A DNA stretch of 64,000 bases, from contig JARBJD010000250.1 in assembly GCA_033064195.1 (NCBI GenBank), forward strand, positions 49,053 to 113,052. The letters are read 5' to 3'. The notes beneath the pieces were generated by a model, which did not search any database, was not told the origin of the DNA, and was given only the letters and a program-made list of their open reading frames with translations. Position numbers and translations under genes: made by a program. The first letter of the stretch is position 1; every line of letters begins with the position of its first letter. The DNA comes from Blattamonas nauphoetae (Eukaryota; Preaxostyla; Oxymonadida). Of the stretch, positions 44,901-55,400 are shown piece by piece.

Positions 44901-47900
44901 CACAAAACAAACAGAAGGAAGTGTCGATGGCTCTGACAGGGATTAAAATGACGAATGGACCCTTCAGGATTGTGTTGAATGGCTCAAAAACGATCACAGC
45001 GTCATTCGCAGCAGATGGAGTTACGGGTTCGTCGACAGCGATTCTATTTTCAACAACAGCGAGTGAAGTGGAAGTGGAATATGACCAGACATACACTGTT
45101 GTTGGTGTGACAGACAAAGATGACAATGAAGTGTTCTTCCACTCTGGTCTGTCTTTCACCACTCCATCTGAGCAAACTCGCCTTGTGTCGTTCTCGATTG
45201 TGGAATACGACTCGCTGAAGAAGAATGTTTTGGTGACGATGGATGGACGACAGCTGGACATCTCATCGAAATATGAAGTAGATCTTTCTCGAGCATCGTC
45301 ATGTGAGTTCACTGTGTTGATGGAGTGGAATGCATCTTCGTTGCGATGGGAAGGATGGGCTTCGCTCTATCCCACAATCGGTGCTGATCTGGTGTTTGGA
45401 GAGAACTATTCGATTGTTGAGTTCCGCAAACAGTCCATCTCGACACCTCTCTTGTTCGAGCCAAACTCGATCGAAATCATTCCTGAACCCTCTCGTCTCA
45501 TCTCGATTGATGTCCATCTAAACGACATCCTCTCAGCCACCACACTCACTCTCAACTCCTCTCAGCTAGTTTCAGGGACAGTCTATCAACTCACCTTCTC
45601 AGAAACACCTTATTCATCTTCGAACACTGCGATGAATTCAGAAGTTCAGATTGACGTGACAGCCACCGACACAGGATTGATGACGATCGAGCTTTGTCTC
45701 TATCCATCATCGATTGCTGTTCTGAAATACTGCCATTCCTACAGTGTGGTGTCGATGGCAACGAAAGCAAAATCAATTCCAATTCTGATTGAGAAAACAG
45801 ACTGCGTCTTCGACACACCAATCGAGCCAACACGAATAGAAAGTGGGTCGGCGACACTGAACTCGCGTCGAGATACAGCGACGATAGTTGTGACAGGCCG
45901 AGAATTGAAAGTGGGGACGTATTCGATTGTCATCGAAAGCGGAGAGAAATCGTTCTCGACAACAGTGACGACGACAACAAAAGGCGAGTTGTCGTTCACT
46001 GCTCCTACAGAATCTTCGTCAGATCCATCGAAAGTGCTGTTTGGTCTGGTTTATTCGTTCAAAACAGTGAAATTGAATGGAACAGATGTGTTTGTGAACT
46101 TGAACGCTTCTGTTGAGATCCCCGTTCCTCCGAAGATATCTGGAATCTCAGTGGTGCCAAACACGATCAGAACCGGATTGTGGATTAGAGTGGCTGGGTC
46201 AGATCTGCCTGTCGGAGAGACATTCATACTGACTGTCGTCTCTGGTGATTCAATCTTCTCATTTCCCATCACATTTCCGACTTCGACAACAGGTTCGTCA
46301 GAGATTCAAAGAATGGGATGGACAGACTCACTTCATTTCAGCACCACTTACACTCTCACATCGTTCACGAAACTCGGAGACGAAAACGATCAAATTGTCA
46401 ACCTCTCCATCCTCACATTCGACACCCCAGCTAAGCCTGTGAATCTGATTCTGTATTCGGAATCGAAATCGACGGACACCAGCGCTTTCTGTGGAGAGAT
46501 CACACAACCCTGTTCATCGATGGACGATGCTTGGCGTGTAGTGATGGGGATTGGGTTCACCCGAGTGGCAGTTGAGATTGTGGATGCGAGCTCAGTGTCC
46601 TCTCCGATGCGTGTGCATGGAGGGATGATTGTTTCTGTGAAGAATGGAGGAATGAAAGAACCAAGTCTGAATGTTGGTGACTTCACTCCAACCGCAGCTC
46701 AACCAGGCCTGATAACAGTGATAGACTCGACGCTGGAACTGAAAGATGTTGATGTTGTGCTCTCCTCGACTAACCCCCTCTCTGTCTTCATTCACTCGAC
46801 TTCATCGACAGTGGTGATGAAAGAAGGATCATTCACCAGCAAATCGGAAGGCTCAACTCTGGAAGGAGGACTGTGTGAGTGGGAGACAGGAGTGATTCAA
46901 CTCATCGACACAGAAACAATTGTGAAGAGCACAGTGTTCTCTCACCTCCATCAGGGAGCAGTCAACATGAAGAGCGGTAATTTCACGCTCCACTCCTCCT
47001 CATTCGAGTCAAACACTCCTCACTCCTCCTCGTTCCCTTCTGTTCGTCGCAACATTCGTTGTTCTGAGGGGGGAGAGATTGAGATTGGCAGTCTGAGTGC
47101 AGGTGATGGGACAAAGGATCATCCTTCTGCTTGGATCTCACACGAGAACTGCTTGTTGAGTGGCGACGATGTGAACATTACCTCTCCTTTCTTCATCCCA
47201 TCACTCAACACCTCCTCATCGAAAGCCACCTTCGATAAGAAATCGTCCACACACACATTTGACCTGATTGGATCAACCTTCATCCCATGCGGATTGTTTC
47301 TGGAAGTGTTTGAGTATTCGAAACAGAATGACAAGAATGGGGAGTACACCCGCGAACTGACAGAATCTTCCACTCTCTCATTCACCGAAACAGCCATCAC
47401 ACTCTCAATTCCACAGAAGGAGATCACCGCACACGTCACAGTGGACTCAGAATGGCATGTTCGCCTCATTTTTGGTGATGGAAGTCGCACAGAATCGTTT
47501 AGAGTGAAAATGAGTGGATTGGAGGAACGAAAAGCATTGACGAAGCAAGCGATGAAGTGGGTGATTCCGGTCATCTGTGCGAGTGTCGCCCTTCTCCTCT
47601 TCTTCCTCATCCTCATCGTCCTGCTCCGCCGCCGTTCCCAAAAGAAAAAGAAAGAAAACTCCCTTCTGAACAAGAAAGAAGAGCTTGATGCACTCCCTCC
47701 CGAAAAGATCGAAGACTTTGATAACTTGGCCTTTCCTCCATCGTCGATTGTCTCGCTGACTGACACGAATGGAGCGTTTGGGGTGAATCATGCAGACACA
47801 AGTGAAACCAAACTGATTGATCCACCACTGCTCGGAGGTGGGCAGTTCGAGATGAACGTGGAAGGAGTACGGGCAGATGTGGGGGTGAACATTGTGAAGA

Positions 47901-48601
47901 TTGACAGACGCGACACATTGTACAACCGACTGCACATGAATGGGAAGACACTGATTGACAAGAAAACGCTGGCACAAGCACTGGCTCGCTCTCTGACTCG
48001 GCTGAATGAGATGAACACCGAGGTGACACTTTTGGGAAGATTGTCGACCCATTTTGTGTTATTTGGGCCAAACAACGAGATCCACCTTGATCTGAAGGAA
48101 GCCCGCGATGTGAACGAGATCGACGTTGTGAACGGACAACGAATGGTTCCTGCAACTGTCGCGCTGAACAGAGAGAGGATTGAAGAAGAGGAGGACAACA
48201 CTCAAAAACTCACTCAGCCAACCACGCAGCCTTCGCAGCAGGGGGAAGGGTTCGAGCTGCTTCGATGGAGGGCTCCTGAAGCAGCTGCCAAGACGTGTGA
48301 GCCCACACCAACGATCGACTATGCGAAAGCGGCAGTGTTCAGTCTGGGACTGATCCTGTTTGAGATTGAGACTGAAACGATGCCTTTCGGAGACATGGAT
48401 GCGATGAATGCGTTTCGGCAGCTGAAGTCGGGGATCCTGCCACGAATGGATGTGGTGCAGGATGGAAACTTGCGAGAACTGATTGTTTCGTGTCTCAATT
48501 TGGATCCAACGCAGAGACCAAACTTGGATGGGATTGAAAAACAGCTGGAATCAACAGAATTCTCAGCACACTCTGATCAGATCGGCGGTATCATCTTTTG
48601 A
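41936..48601 (+). CDS. Single-pass membrane receptor-like protein: beta-helix, Ig/IPT-like repeats, pseudokinase
   Basis: An intronless frame of 2221 residues ending in TGA. MMFPMIHILIILSSAYNWSG is a probable signal peptide. Residues about 60-600 show right-handed parallel beta-helix character (Cys/Asn/Ser ladders such as SQCVFSDCSG, NILFQNCAQL, LQFRNCSSA). Residues about 640-1500 hold roughly eight beta-rich repeats of about 100 residues, with recurring EPTRL or EPSRL starts and xYxVxGV cores. A second beta-helix-like part follows to about 1850. One membrane helix (WVIPVICASVALLLFFLILI, about 1875-1895) is followed by a basic stop-transfer. The cytoplasmic tail (about 1980-2217) is a kinase fold: RWRAPEA in place of APE, AVFSLGLILFEIETETMPFG and LNLDPTQRPNL are clear. 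The catalytic-loop HRD and the DFG are absent (LLGRLSTHFVL; LDLKEA), so it is a pseudokinase. It is probably a surface receptor or adhesin. Confidence 0.88.
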   Translation: MMFPMIHILIILSSAYNWSGGQVREFPIGWFHQPENHEKSARLLQMDPGLYHTSLIPIISDSLHLRGDGSYLFHSNSVFGDTGGWMEGSVRNEASECQQISSMFIVINSTVDMSSFTLDCSHPNTQIGQLASSTLTLSSCSIISNCETSPFSVDLAASFHSSSVVLLGCKCDSMSESILPLVNLNRSLHKRPSDSEIFPSLSSETCGDELRTLSIFGTGIDFSSKLFPVGTGPLFAFTRKTSDQTESLRWSVDLTLSQSEMQNMTSHSPNISSPIVRSVSQRLISTSVMNSTNHLYGTACLDMNAGSSILCSNSSFASCSDSTTSYQHFSVATNINEITGKATFLYCTVKDIEGAFRGAINQQTTSTASATLDISWCSFQSCVVNSGGWYGVVRQSGSNSNKFLMKNSVIKNTYVEHGGGVCLDTSSSQTISQCVFSDCSGFQHSAAIFSYKWDASKTGSLFSNILFQNCAQLKAPTPYGGGAILFHWSTSINLEYLQFRNCSSAANCGTDILIDNAASGGTRRMYQLESTSTGKHVYYSSVSPLPSPQQLPSPSTSFSLVSISGKATDQWTVELTMKVSTAITGKLLALADNSASDRTEPSGYAPNIARFLPFVFSGSSEGTSSVPIGEDSYVQLHLDQYLVTTAALTSHLVTIPDGMCLPAIPTLMSASCALDQNEQNAMITLQQRSASIGVHTVVLNTSPAITFEVEITTDMNGVSEPTPVSIAGVGKKLNPDTTYEIKSVKRKSDGLIVLFHPASIKFTVPKRSCLTTLSHTPSYSNMDKIMTLSLSGYNLAETHTISFSANGSSDATFVGSVVFGSDGKGTMSGILFDADSSKIKLHYNTRYDVIGVTKNGFEVDFEPGLGLTTMKEPMRLMGVGDAVDKNDKNSTTISLTGHAALEGSYELDLENSEDSTEKVTIDASFTATDAGEAQATLYPTRQLKYGATYKVTGLRGTMSSPPTIHVETGLSITIDSEPSRLTFMGTASPQNKQKEVSMALTGIKMTNGPFRIVLNGSKTITASFAADGVTGSSTAILFSTTASEVEVEYDQTYTVVGVTDKDDNEVFFHSGLSFTTPSEQTRLVSFSIVEYDSLKKNVLVTMDGRQLDISSKYEVDLSRASSCEFTVLMEWNASSLRWEGWASLYPTIGADLVFGENYSIVEFRKQSISTPLLFEPNSIEIIPEPSRLISIDVHLNDILSATTLTLNSSQLVSGTVYQLTFSETPYSSSNTAMNSEVQIDVTATDTGLMTIELCLYPSSIAVLKYCHSYSVVSMATKAKSIPILIEKTDCVFDTPIEPTRIESGSATLNSRRDTATIVVTGRELKVGTYSIVIESGEKSFSTTVTTTTKGELSFTAPTESSSDPSKVLFGLVYSFKTVKLNGTDVFVNLNASVEIPVPPKISGISVVPNTIRTGLWIRVAGSDLPVGETFILTVVSGDSIFSFPITFPTSTTGSSEIQRMGWTDSLHFSTTYTLTSFTKLGDENDQIVNLSILTFDTPAKPVNLILYSESKSTDTSAFCGEITQPCSSMDDAWRVVMGIGFTRVAVEIVDASSVSSPMRVHGGMIVSVKNGGMKEPSLNVGDFTPTAAQPGLITVIDSTLELKDVDVVLSSTNPLSVFIHSTSSTVVMKEGSFTSKSEGSTLEGGLCEWETGVIQLIDTETIVKSTVFSHLHQGAVNMKSGNFTLHSSSFESNTPHSSSFPSVRRNIRCSEGGEIEIGSLSAGDGTKDHPSAWISHENCLLSGDDVNITSPFFIPSLNTSSSKATFDKKSSTHTFDLIGSTFIPCGLFLEVFEYSKQNDKNGEYTRELTESSTLSFTETAITLSIPQKEITAHVTVDSEWHVRLIFGDGSRTESFRVKMSGLEERKALTKQAMKWVIPVICASVALLLFFLILIVLLRRRSQKKKKENSLLNKKEELDALPPEKIEDFDNLAFPPSSIVSLTDTNGAFGVNHADTSETKLIDPPLLGGGQFEMNVEGVRADVGVNIVKIDRRDTLYNRLHMNGKTLIDKKTLAQALARSLTRLNEMNTEVTLLGRLSTHFVLFGPNNEIHLDLKEARDVNEIDVVNGQRMVPATVALNRERIEEEEDNTQKLTQPTTQPSQQGEGFELLRWRAPEAAAKTCEPTPTIDYAKAAVFSLGLILFEIETETMPFGDMDAMNAFRQLKSGILPRMDVVQDGNLRELIVSCLNLDPTQRPNLDGIEKQLESTEFSAHSDQIGGIIF

Positions 48602-49438
48602 AGAACAACATTCTCCACTAATCACGTTGAGGTTGCTCTTATTCGTATGGAAGGCCTCGTCCATCACCACTGAGATGCCACTTCACACCATTTCGGCGAC
48701 AGGAGTCTTCTGAGATCTCTTCCTTTTCACTTCAACGGGCAGACACTCCTGTCTCATCTTGCTCTGATCGAGTTCGGAGTTCATGCGATCAAATTGATCA
48801 TCTCTGCCTCGAATCATTTATCCAGCCACACACCACACTTCATTTCATGGCCTCACTCTGCCATGGCCTTCAACCACACACAATCCACCTCACTCCATTC
48901 AACCATTGATGCCCATGTCGTTTAGTCGCACTTCCCTGAGTATCGAACTCTCTGTATTCAAGTAGTTGTTCACACTTTTCCATTCAGACAGAGGCTTTCT
49001 CGTCGTTAAGTTGTCGCAGAGCGCGAACAACGAAACTGCCGTCTGTCGGACTGATTAATATCCACCCAACACTGATTCTGCTCTTTCTTTATTCACATCA
49101 GCGGCACTCCTTTTTATCATCTTGATTTGCCGTCTTCATCGTTCCAGCGAAATCACTCCGTTCGGTTTCACTTCACTCAGTCGCAAAGTCTTTGTTTTCA
49201 TGTCGTTATTCACCTTATTCTCATTCTTATGTTCCCATGAATGACTCGTCATCCTTTTTTCGAATCAAAGTCACTCCTGATTCATCTCATGATTTCTGTT
49301 TCTGATATCTTTGATCGTCCATTGCAGTCAGCTGATGAGTCATACGGATGTTGAAGAAATATCGTGGAATTAAGAGATGAAACAAGTTGAGCCAATTCCT
49401 TTATTTTTGTCAAGGGTTCAGCGATCAGAACTCATTCG
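48602..49438. other. Intergenic, no gene recognised
   Basis: About 840 bases between the pseudokinase gene and the kinase-SPRY gene, both rightward. It is rich in TCA/CATT trinucleotides and has only short ORFs. It should contain the 3' end of the first gene and the promoter of the second, but I see no defensible motif. Confidence 0.5.
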
Positions 49439-52400
49439 ATGACACAGAAAGGAGAGTCTATGATTCCATCAGGATGTATGTGTTGTGCATAGCTGTTCAT
49501 TCATTTTTCTGTATTTGTGTTTCAGACACGCTTGTGCGTCCAATCAGCGAAGGGGCTTTTGGTCGAGTTCTGGAAATCGAGGAATTGTCGACTGGACAGT
49601 CTTATGCTCTGAAACTGATTCCTCGATTGACAGAGGCGGATCAGAAGCGGGGGGAGCGTGAAGTAGCGCTTCTGGAGCGATTCAGGGATGCTCGAATTGT
49701 TGGACTTCACAAATCGGTCGTGATGAAGACATATCATGGAATTGTGATGGATCTTGGAAGTCGGAATTTGAAGGACTTGATGCTTGATTACGAATCTCAG
49801 AACAAATCGATACCTCTTGAGGTTTTCTGCCCTTTCTCATTCTATATTCCCATTTTCTCTGATTGGCTTAAAAAAACATCATTTCTGATTCATATTCCAG
49901 GTTGCTGTTCTGATTTGCATCGACATTGCCGAAGGTCTGTGTGTAATGCACACGCATCCGATCCATCCGATGGCTCATGGAGATCTGAAACCTGAGAATA
50001 TTCTTCTGACGAAAGACAACCGAGCGATGCTCTGTGTGCGTTTTTATGATTTGGTTACTTCGATTTTGTTCTTCTTTTGCTCTTCTTGTCGCGTATTCAC
50101 CCTCAATCTTTCTTTGTCGAATTTATTTTTTTAGGTGATTTGGGAGCGGCAGATGCGTCTGGAATGAATACTACGCGCTCAGCATCGGAGATTGGAACCT
50201 ATGAATACAACTCGCCTGAGCGGCTGGATGACAACCAAACAAAAGGAACGCCAGCGAGCGACATATGGTCATTGGGAGTGATTGTGTATCGGATAGTAAC
50301 AGGGAAGCCTCTGTTTGGGGGCGGATCGTTGTCAAAGATCGTTCAAGCGATCATGAACTTTGATGAATCAAAACTACCATCGACGATTCCCGAAGACATC
50401 CGAGCCGTTTTGGTGAAAATGTTGGCACCTGTATGTCGTGGAGGAGCTTCTCTTTCCTCACTGGTTGTTGTTCTTTCGATCTTATCCTTAACTCTGCATT
50501 CACCAACCTCTTTTCACATATTTTTTTCATATCTTCAGAATCCGGCTTCTCGACTGACGGCAACGCAACTGTTCCATGGGCGTGAACTGGAGAGGATGTT
50601 GGGTGCCGAAACGCCTCTTTCGAAAATGAAAGATCTTCTGATTCTGTCAGCATCGAGACAGCCAAAACAGAAAACCCAAAATGAAGAAAACTCGAATCTA
50701 GATGTGTTAAAGGAGGAAGAGGAGAAGAACAGAGTTTTATTCGATCGAAACACCCGTCTTCGGGAGCTATTTCTTCTGTTGACTCCGGAAAAGACGAGAG
50801 AATGTATTGATGTAAACACAATCGGAAACAGCAGGCAAGATTCGGCTGAAGAAAAAGCGCAACAAGCTGAAAACGGGCGAAATAAGGAGGTGAAGAAGTA
50901 TAGTGTATTATCGGCGATGCTTCCGTCGATCTGGCCGCACACCGAATCGATAACTTCGTTCGACGCGAAGGTGCACAAACTGACGGATTCTTCGGTTTTT
51001 CAGACAATGAAACTGGGTCAAGATTGGCGGACAGTGTTCACGTTTGGCCTGATTGCCGGAGAATGGGAACTCACGATAAGTGTCTGTGGGGACCCACCTA
51101 AGTCCGTGCGTATGCCGTCGCTCTTGTTTTTCCTCAGTTTTTGATTTGCAGTGCTTGGATTCCTCCGATTCCCACTTCCCGATGACTGCTTCCAGAATCA
51201 TTGTGGGAAGTACGAAGACCCGATTGGAGGCGACTTCGACCTATCAAATGGGCGGATGTGGAGTCAGGGGAGGGAACTGATGCCAGCTGGCACGAACAGG
51301 GCATGCACATCTTTTGGGCAGACAGCGACGATTCGGGTGAATCTGACAAAACACGAGGCTCATCTGAGGGTGAGTGATAAGAAACAGCCTGGCTTCTTCA
51401 GAAACATCCCGGCGCAGGTCTGTTTGGGAATAAGCACAGAATACAGTGGCCAGAAGAGTGCTGTTCAAGTCCTTCATCTTCGTCGTCTGGACGAGTCGTC
51501 GGTTCACCGGAGTCTGTCGATCCAACTGAACACTCCAAATTGCTTTTTTGGGACGAGCTCGCTTCAGAAGTTCGATGCAGCGTATCACACCATCACCACC
51601 ACGTCGATCGTTCCCCTCACCGCGGAGGATGAGGCAGAGGGATGGCGAAGTGTTCTGACGTTTGCAGTGACGCAGGGTGTCTGGGAGCTGAAAGTGAGAG
51701 CAAGCTTCAGCGTCCTTTCTGGAGTCAGTGTGTTTTTTACTATTACCTCTTCCTTTGCTCATCTCTTTACCTTCCTCCCTTCTCTCCAGACCTCGGCTAC
51801 GTCAACGATCCTCTTCCTTCCGACGTCTTGAATGTCACCCCCGGCGATTTTGTTGGAGGGAAAAGCGGATCGTTCATTCTTCGAACTGGACAAATGTGGA
51901 AAGGAGGAAAGGAATTCAAGCCAGTGGGAACAAACAAGATGTGCAAGGATATTGGGCAGACAGCAGCGATTCGCGTGGACATGGCACGAAAGGAAGCGAC
52001 ACTGTTTGTGGACGACGCAGAACAGCCTGGTGTCTTCCCAGGTCTTTCTGGAAAGGTGTTTCTGTGCATCTCAACGAACACGGACTCCATTCAAACGCCT
52101 GTCGAAGTGATGTGGTTGAAGCGAGTGGATGTTGCAGCGATCACAGCCTACGTTCTCCCTCCACAGACAGCTCCTCATACCCCACTGACCACTCTGCCGT
52201 CCAAGCAACAGAAGAGGATGACAATCGAAGACAGACGCATCCAAAAACAAGTTCAACGGCTGCAAAGGGAACGAGAGCAGGACGAAAACAAAGACGAGGC
52301 CCATATGTCACTACCACCAGCCTCCATTCCTCCTTCCACTGGTCTCACAATAAGACACAGATCGACAGCTGATACCACACTGTATGAAGGAACAAGTGCA

Positions 52401-55400
52401 TTGGCACGGTTCGATCGTTCATGTGCAACTTTGTCGCCCTCCGTCATCACCTTCAAAGCCACCGACAGCGCGGAGCGGAAGAATGACAAGGTGAAGACAT
52501 TCCTCACGAAGGACATCGCGGAAGGAGAATGGGAGCTGAAAATCAAGGGCACGGAAGACCTCTTCGACAACATCTGTATGCCCCCCACCGTTTCACTCTC
52601 TTTCCGCATCTCTCTCCTCGATCCTCCCCTTTCTTCTCTCCTCGTCAGTGCTTGGCTATTTTACCGACACATTCATGAACAATCCATTCAACACAAAATG
52701 TGGAGCCGATCCAACCTTCAGCAGCGGAGGGTTTGAACTGAAGACAGGGCAGATATGGAAGGGAGGCAAATTCACGACTGCCATACTGAACAAGACTTGT
52801 GGGACAATTGGGCAAACAGTCGCGATTCGAGTGAACATGTCGACAAGAGAAGCTCGACTGGTTGTGGACGACGTGGAACAGCCAGATGCCATCAAAGACA
52901 TCCCAATCAAAGTGCGCCTCGCCATCTCTCATGCCAACATCACGTCGGAGTTCAAAATCATGTTGGTTCATCTGAAACGATTGGATCCTGCGATTCCTCG
53001 CCAGCCACCACAAAAACTTGAGAACGCTCCAAACTTCTGGCCGGGAACGAACTCCCTCGAGCAGTTCACCAAACAATACTTCAAACTCACGCCGACCCAG
53101 CTCATCCAAACAAGTATAGTTATAAAGGGCAAACAGCCGATGGCACTCACATTCCCAATCGAAGAAGGAGAGTGGGAGCTGAAGATTAGAGTGAATCATA
53201 GCGCTCTCGAAAGAACATGTCTGACTCCCATCTTCTCACCTTCGTTCTTTTCCCTTCCTTCACTGATTTCAAAACCCTCATCTACTCCTCCCATATCTCT
53301 CTAGTTCTTGGATTTACCAATGATCCTTTTGCAGGACAAGAGACGGAGAACAGTTCCCCAAATCGTCTCCCACTCACTGCTTTTTTCCACCTCCCAACGG
53401 GCCGTCAATATTTCTCCACTGCACCCCTCTCAGACAAGACAAATCGACCGTGTAATTCTCTCGGCCAAACAGCAGCGATTCGAGTGAACATGGAGAAGAG
53501 AGAGGCGAAGCTGTTTGTGGACGACGAAGAACAGCCACACACTCTCGACCCTCTCCCTGACGTGCTGCACCTCTTCATTCGCCCTTCGTTTGACAGTACA
53601 GGCAGCTCGTTAGAAGTGATGTGGCTGAAGAAGCTTTGCTCCACAACCAGACACTCCCTCCCTCCAAACACCCCCACCTGCCTCTACGGGACAAGCTGCC
53701 TCCAGACACTCCCTCCTCCATTCATGATTGTCTCGTCGTCCATCTTGTCTTCGATCGTACCAGCAGAAACAATACGAAGACCGAATCGTGAAAGATCAGT
53801 CGAAGAACTCGGCACGGCATACACAAAGGCCATCACGGAAGGGGAATGGGAGCTGAAGATTCGACGCGTTGGATCCACGTTAGGAGCAAGAGGTATACCA
53901 TTGCTTTGACACTCTCCTTTTCACTTTTTCTCGACACATCTCCGCCTCTCCTCTCTTCTCCCAGCGCTCGTTTTCCATCATCACCCACTCCCTCCTCTTT
54001 CCTCGCCAGACGCTGAACCTCCCAAAAAAGGCGATCAATTCCATTTCGACCTGATTTACGGCAACTGGAGGGAGATTTCCCGTTTCAGAACAGAAGAGTT
54101 TGAAAAGAACAAGACATGGGGAGAAACAGGCCAAACAGCAGCGATTCGTGTGGACATGACACTGCGAACAGCAACACTGTTTATCGATGAAGAGAAACAA
54201 CCCTTTGTCTACTCTGATCTTCCTGACTGTGTCTATCTGGGAATCACTCATCCTTCCCCCAAAATCAATCGTGATTCCATGAATCAGGTGGAAGTGATAT
54301 GGCTCAAACGGTTGGATGATCTGAACAGTCCGACTCCACAGCCTCTCATGGAGGGAATCAAGTGCTTGAAGACAATCTGTACCGAATGGGATGTTCTCTC
54401 TCGAAAGAAGCTTCTCTCGCGTGGATCGAAGAGGGCCAAGGGGAGTTGGCGGACAGTATTCACTGGACCGATCACTGAGGGACTGTGGGAGTTGGAGATT
54501 GAGAAAGATTCTTACGCAATCGATGCAACAAGTGTGTTCGTCCGTTCTTAAAGATCTGTCTTGTTCATCTGTTGATGTTTTTCGTTCCTTCATCTCTCAC
54601 CGTCCATAATGTCTTCCTGTTCTTTCTCCTCTTTCCTCTCCTCATCTCTCCCAGTGCTCGGCTTCGTCTCCCACCCTCTTCCAGACAATGCCACCCAACG
54701 ATCCTGCGGCGACTGGCCGTCGCAGCAAGGCGGTGGATTCTACCTCGAAGAAGGGTCAGTGTGGACAGGAGGCCACGCCATCCATCCACCGGGATCAAAC
54801 AACACACTCCACAATCATATGCAGCACATGAAGATCGTCGTTGATATGCAAAACAGACAAGCATGGTTGGTATTTGGTTTTACGTCTCAGCAAGCCAAAT
54901 TCGAGAACATTCCACAAGAGCTGTGTCTCGCGATTTCGCACCGAGTGGAGGAGCGAGATTTCACGACCACAATTGTCCATCTGAAAAGATTGGCTGAATG
55001 TGGCAGTGAAGTGCTTCCAGCTCAACAAAAAACTCTTCCATCAACCACAATCTCTGCCCCTACACTCCCTCCAATCATCATCGAACTACCTTTCATGCTC
55101 CCTGCACCAGCATCAACTCGTCCACCCCATTTCTTCTTCACAACTCCCCCTCCCCGTACCCAGGATTCCATTTTGGGGCCTTCCTGTTTGGAGACAAGGC
55201 CTGCGTCGTTCATAATTGCGAAATCGATCTTGACAGCTACACCGAGCGAGGTGAGAGCAGATGGAATTGTCAGAGAGACAGCATACACAGGTCCGATCAC
55301 TGAAGGAGTGTGGGAGCTCAAGATCAAGTCGACAGAGCAGATTATCAGAAATCTGGGTGTGCATCCATCTCTTCATCTCGTCATTCTCCTCTCTCTTCTT

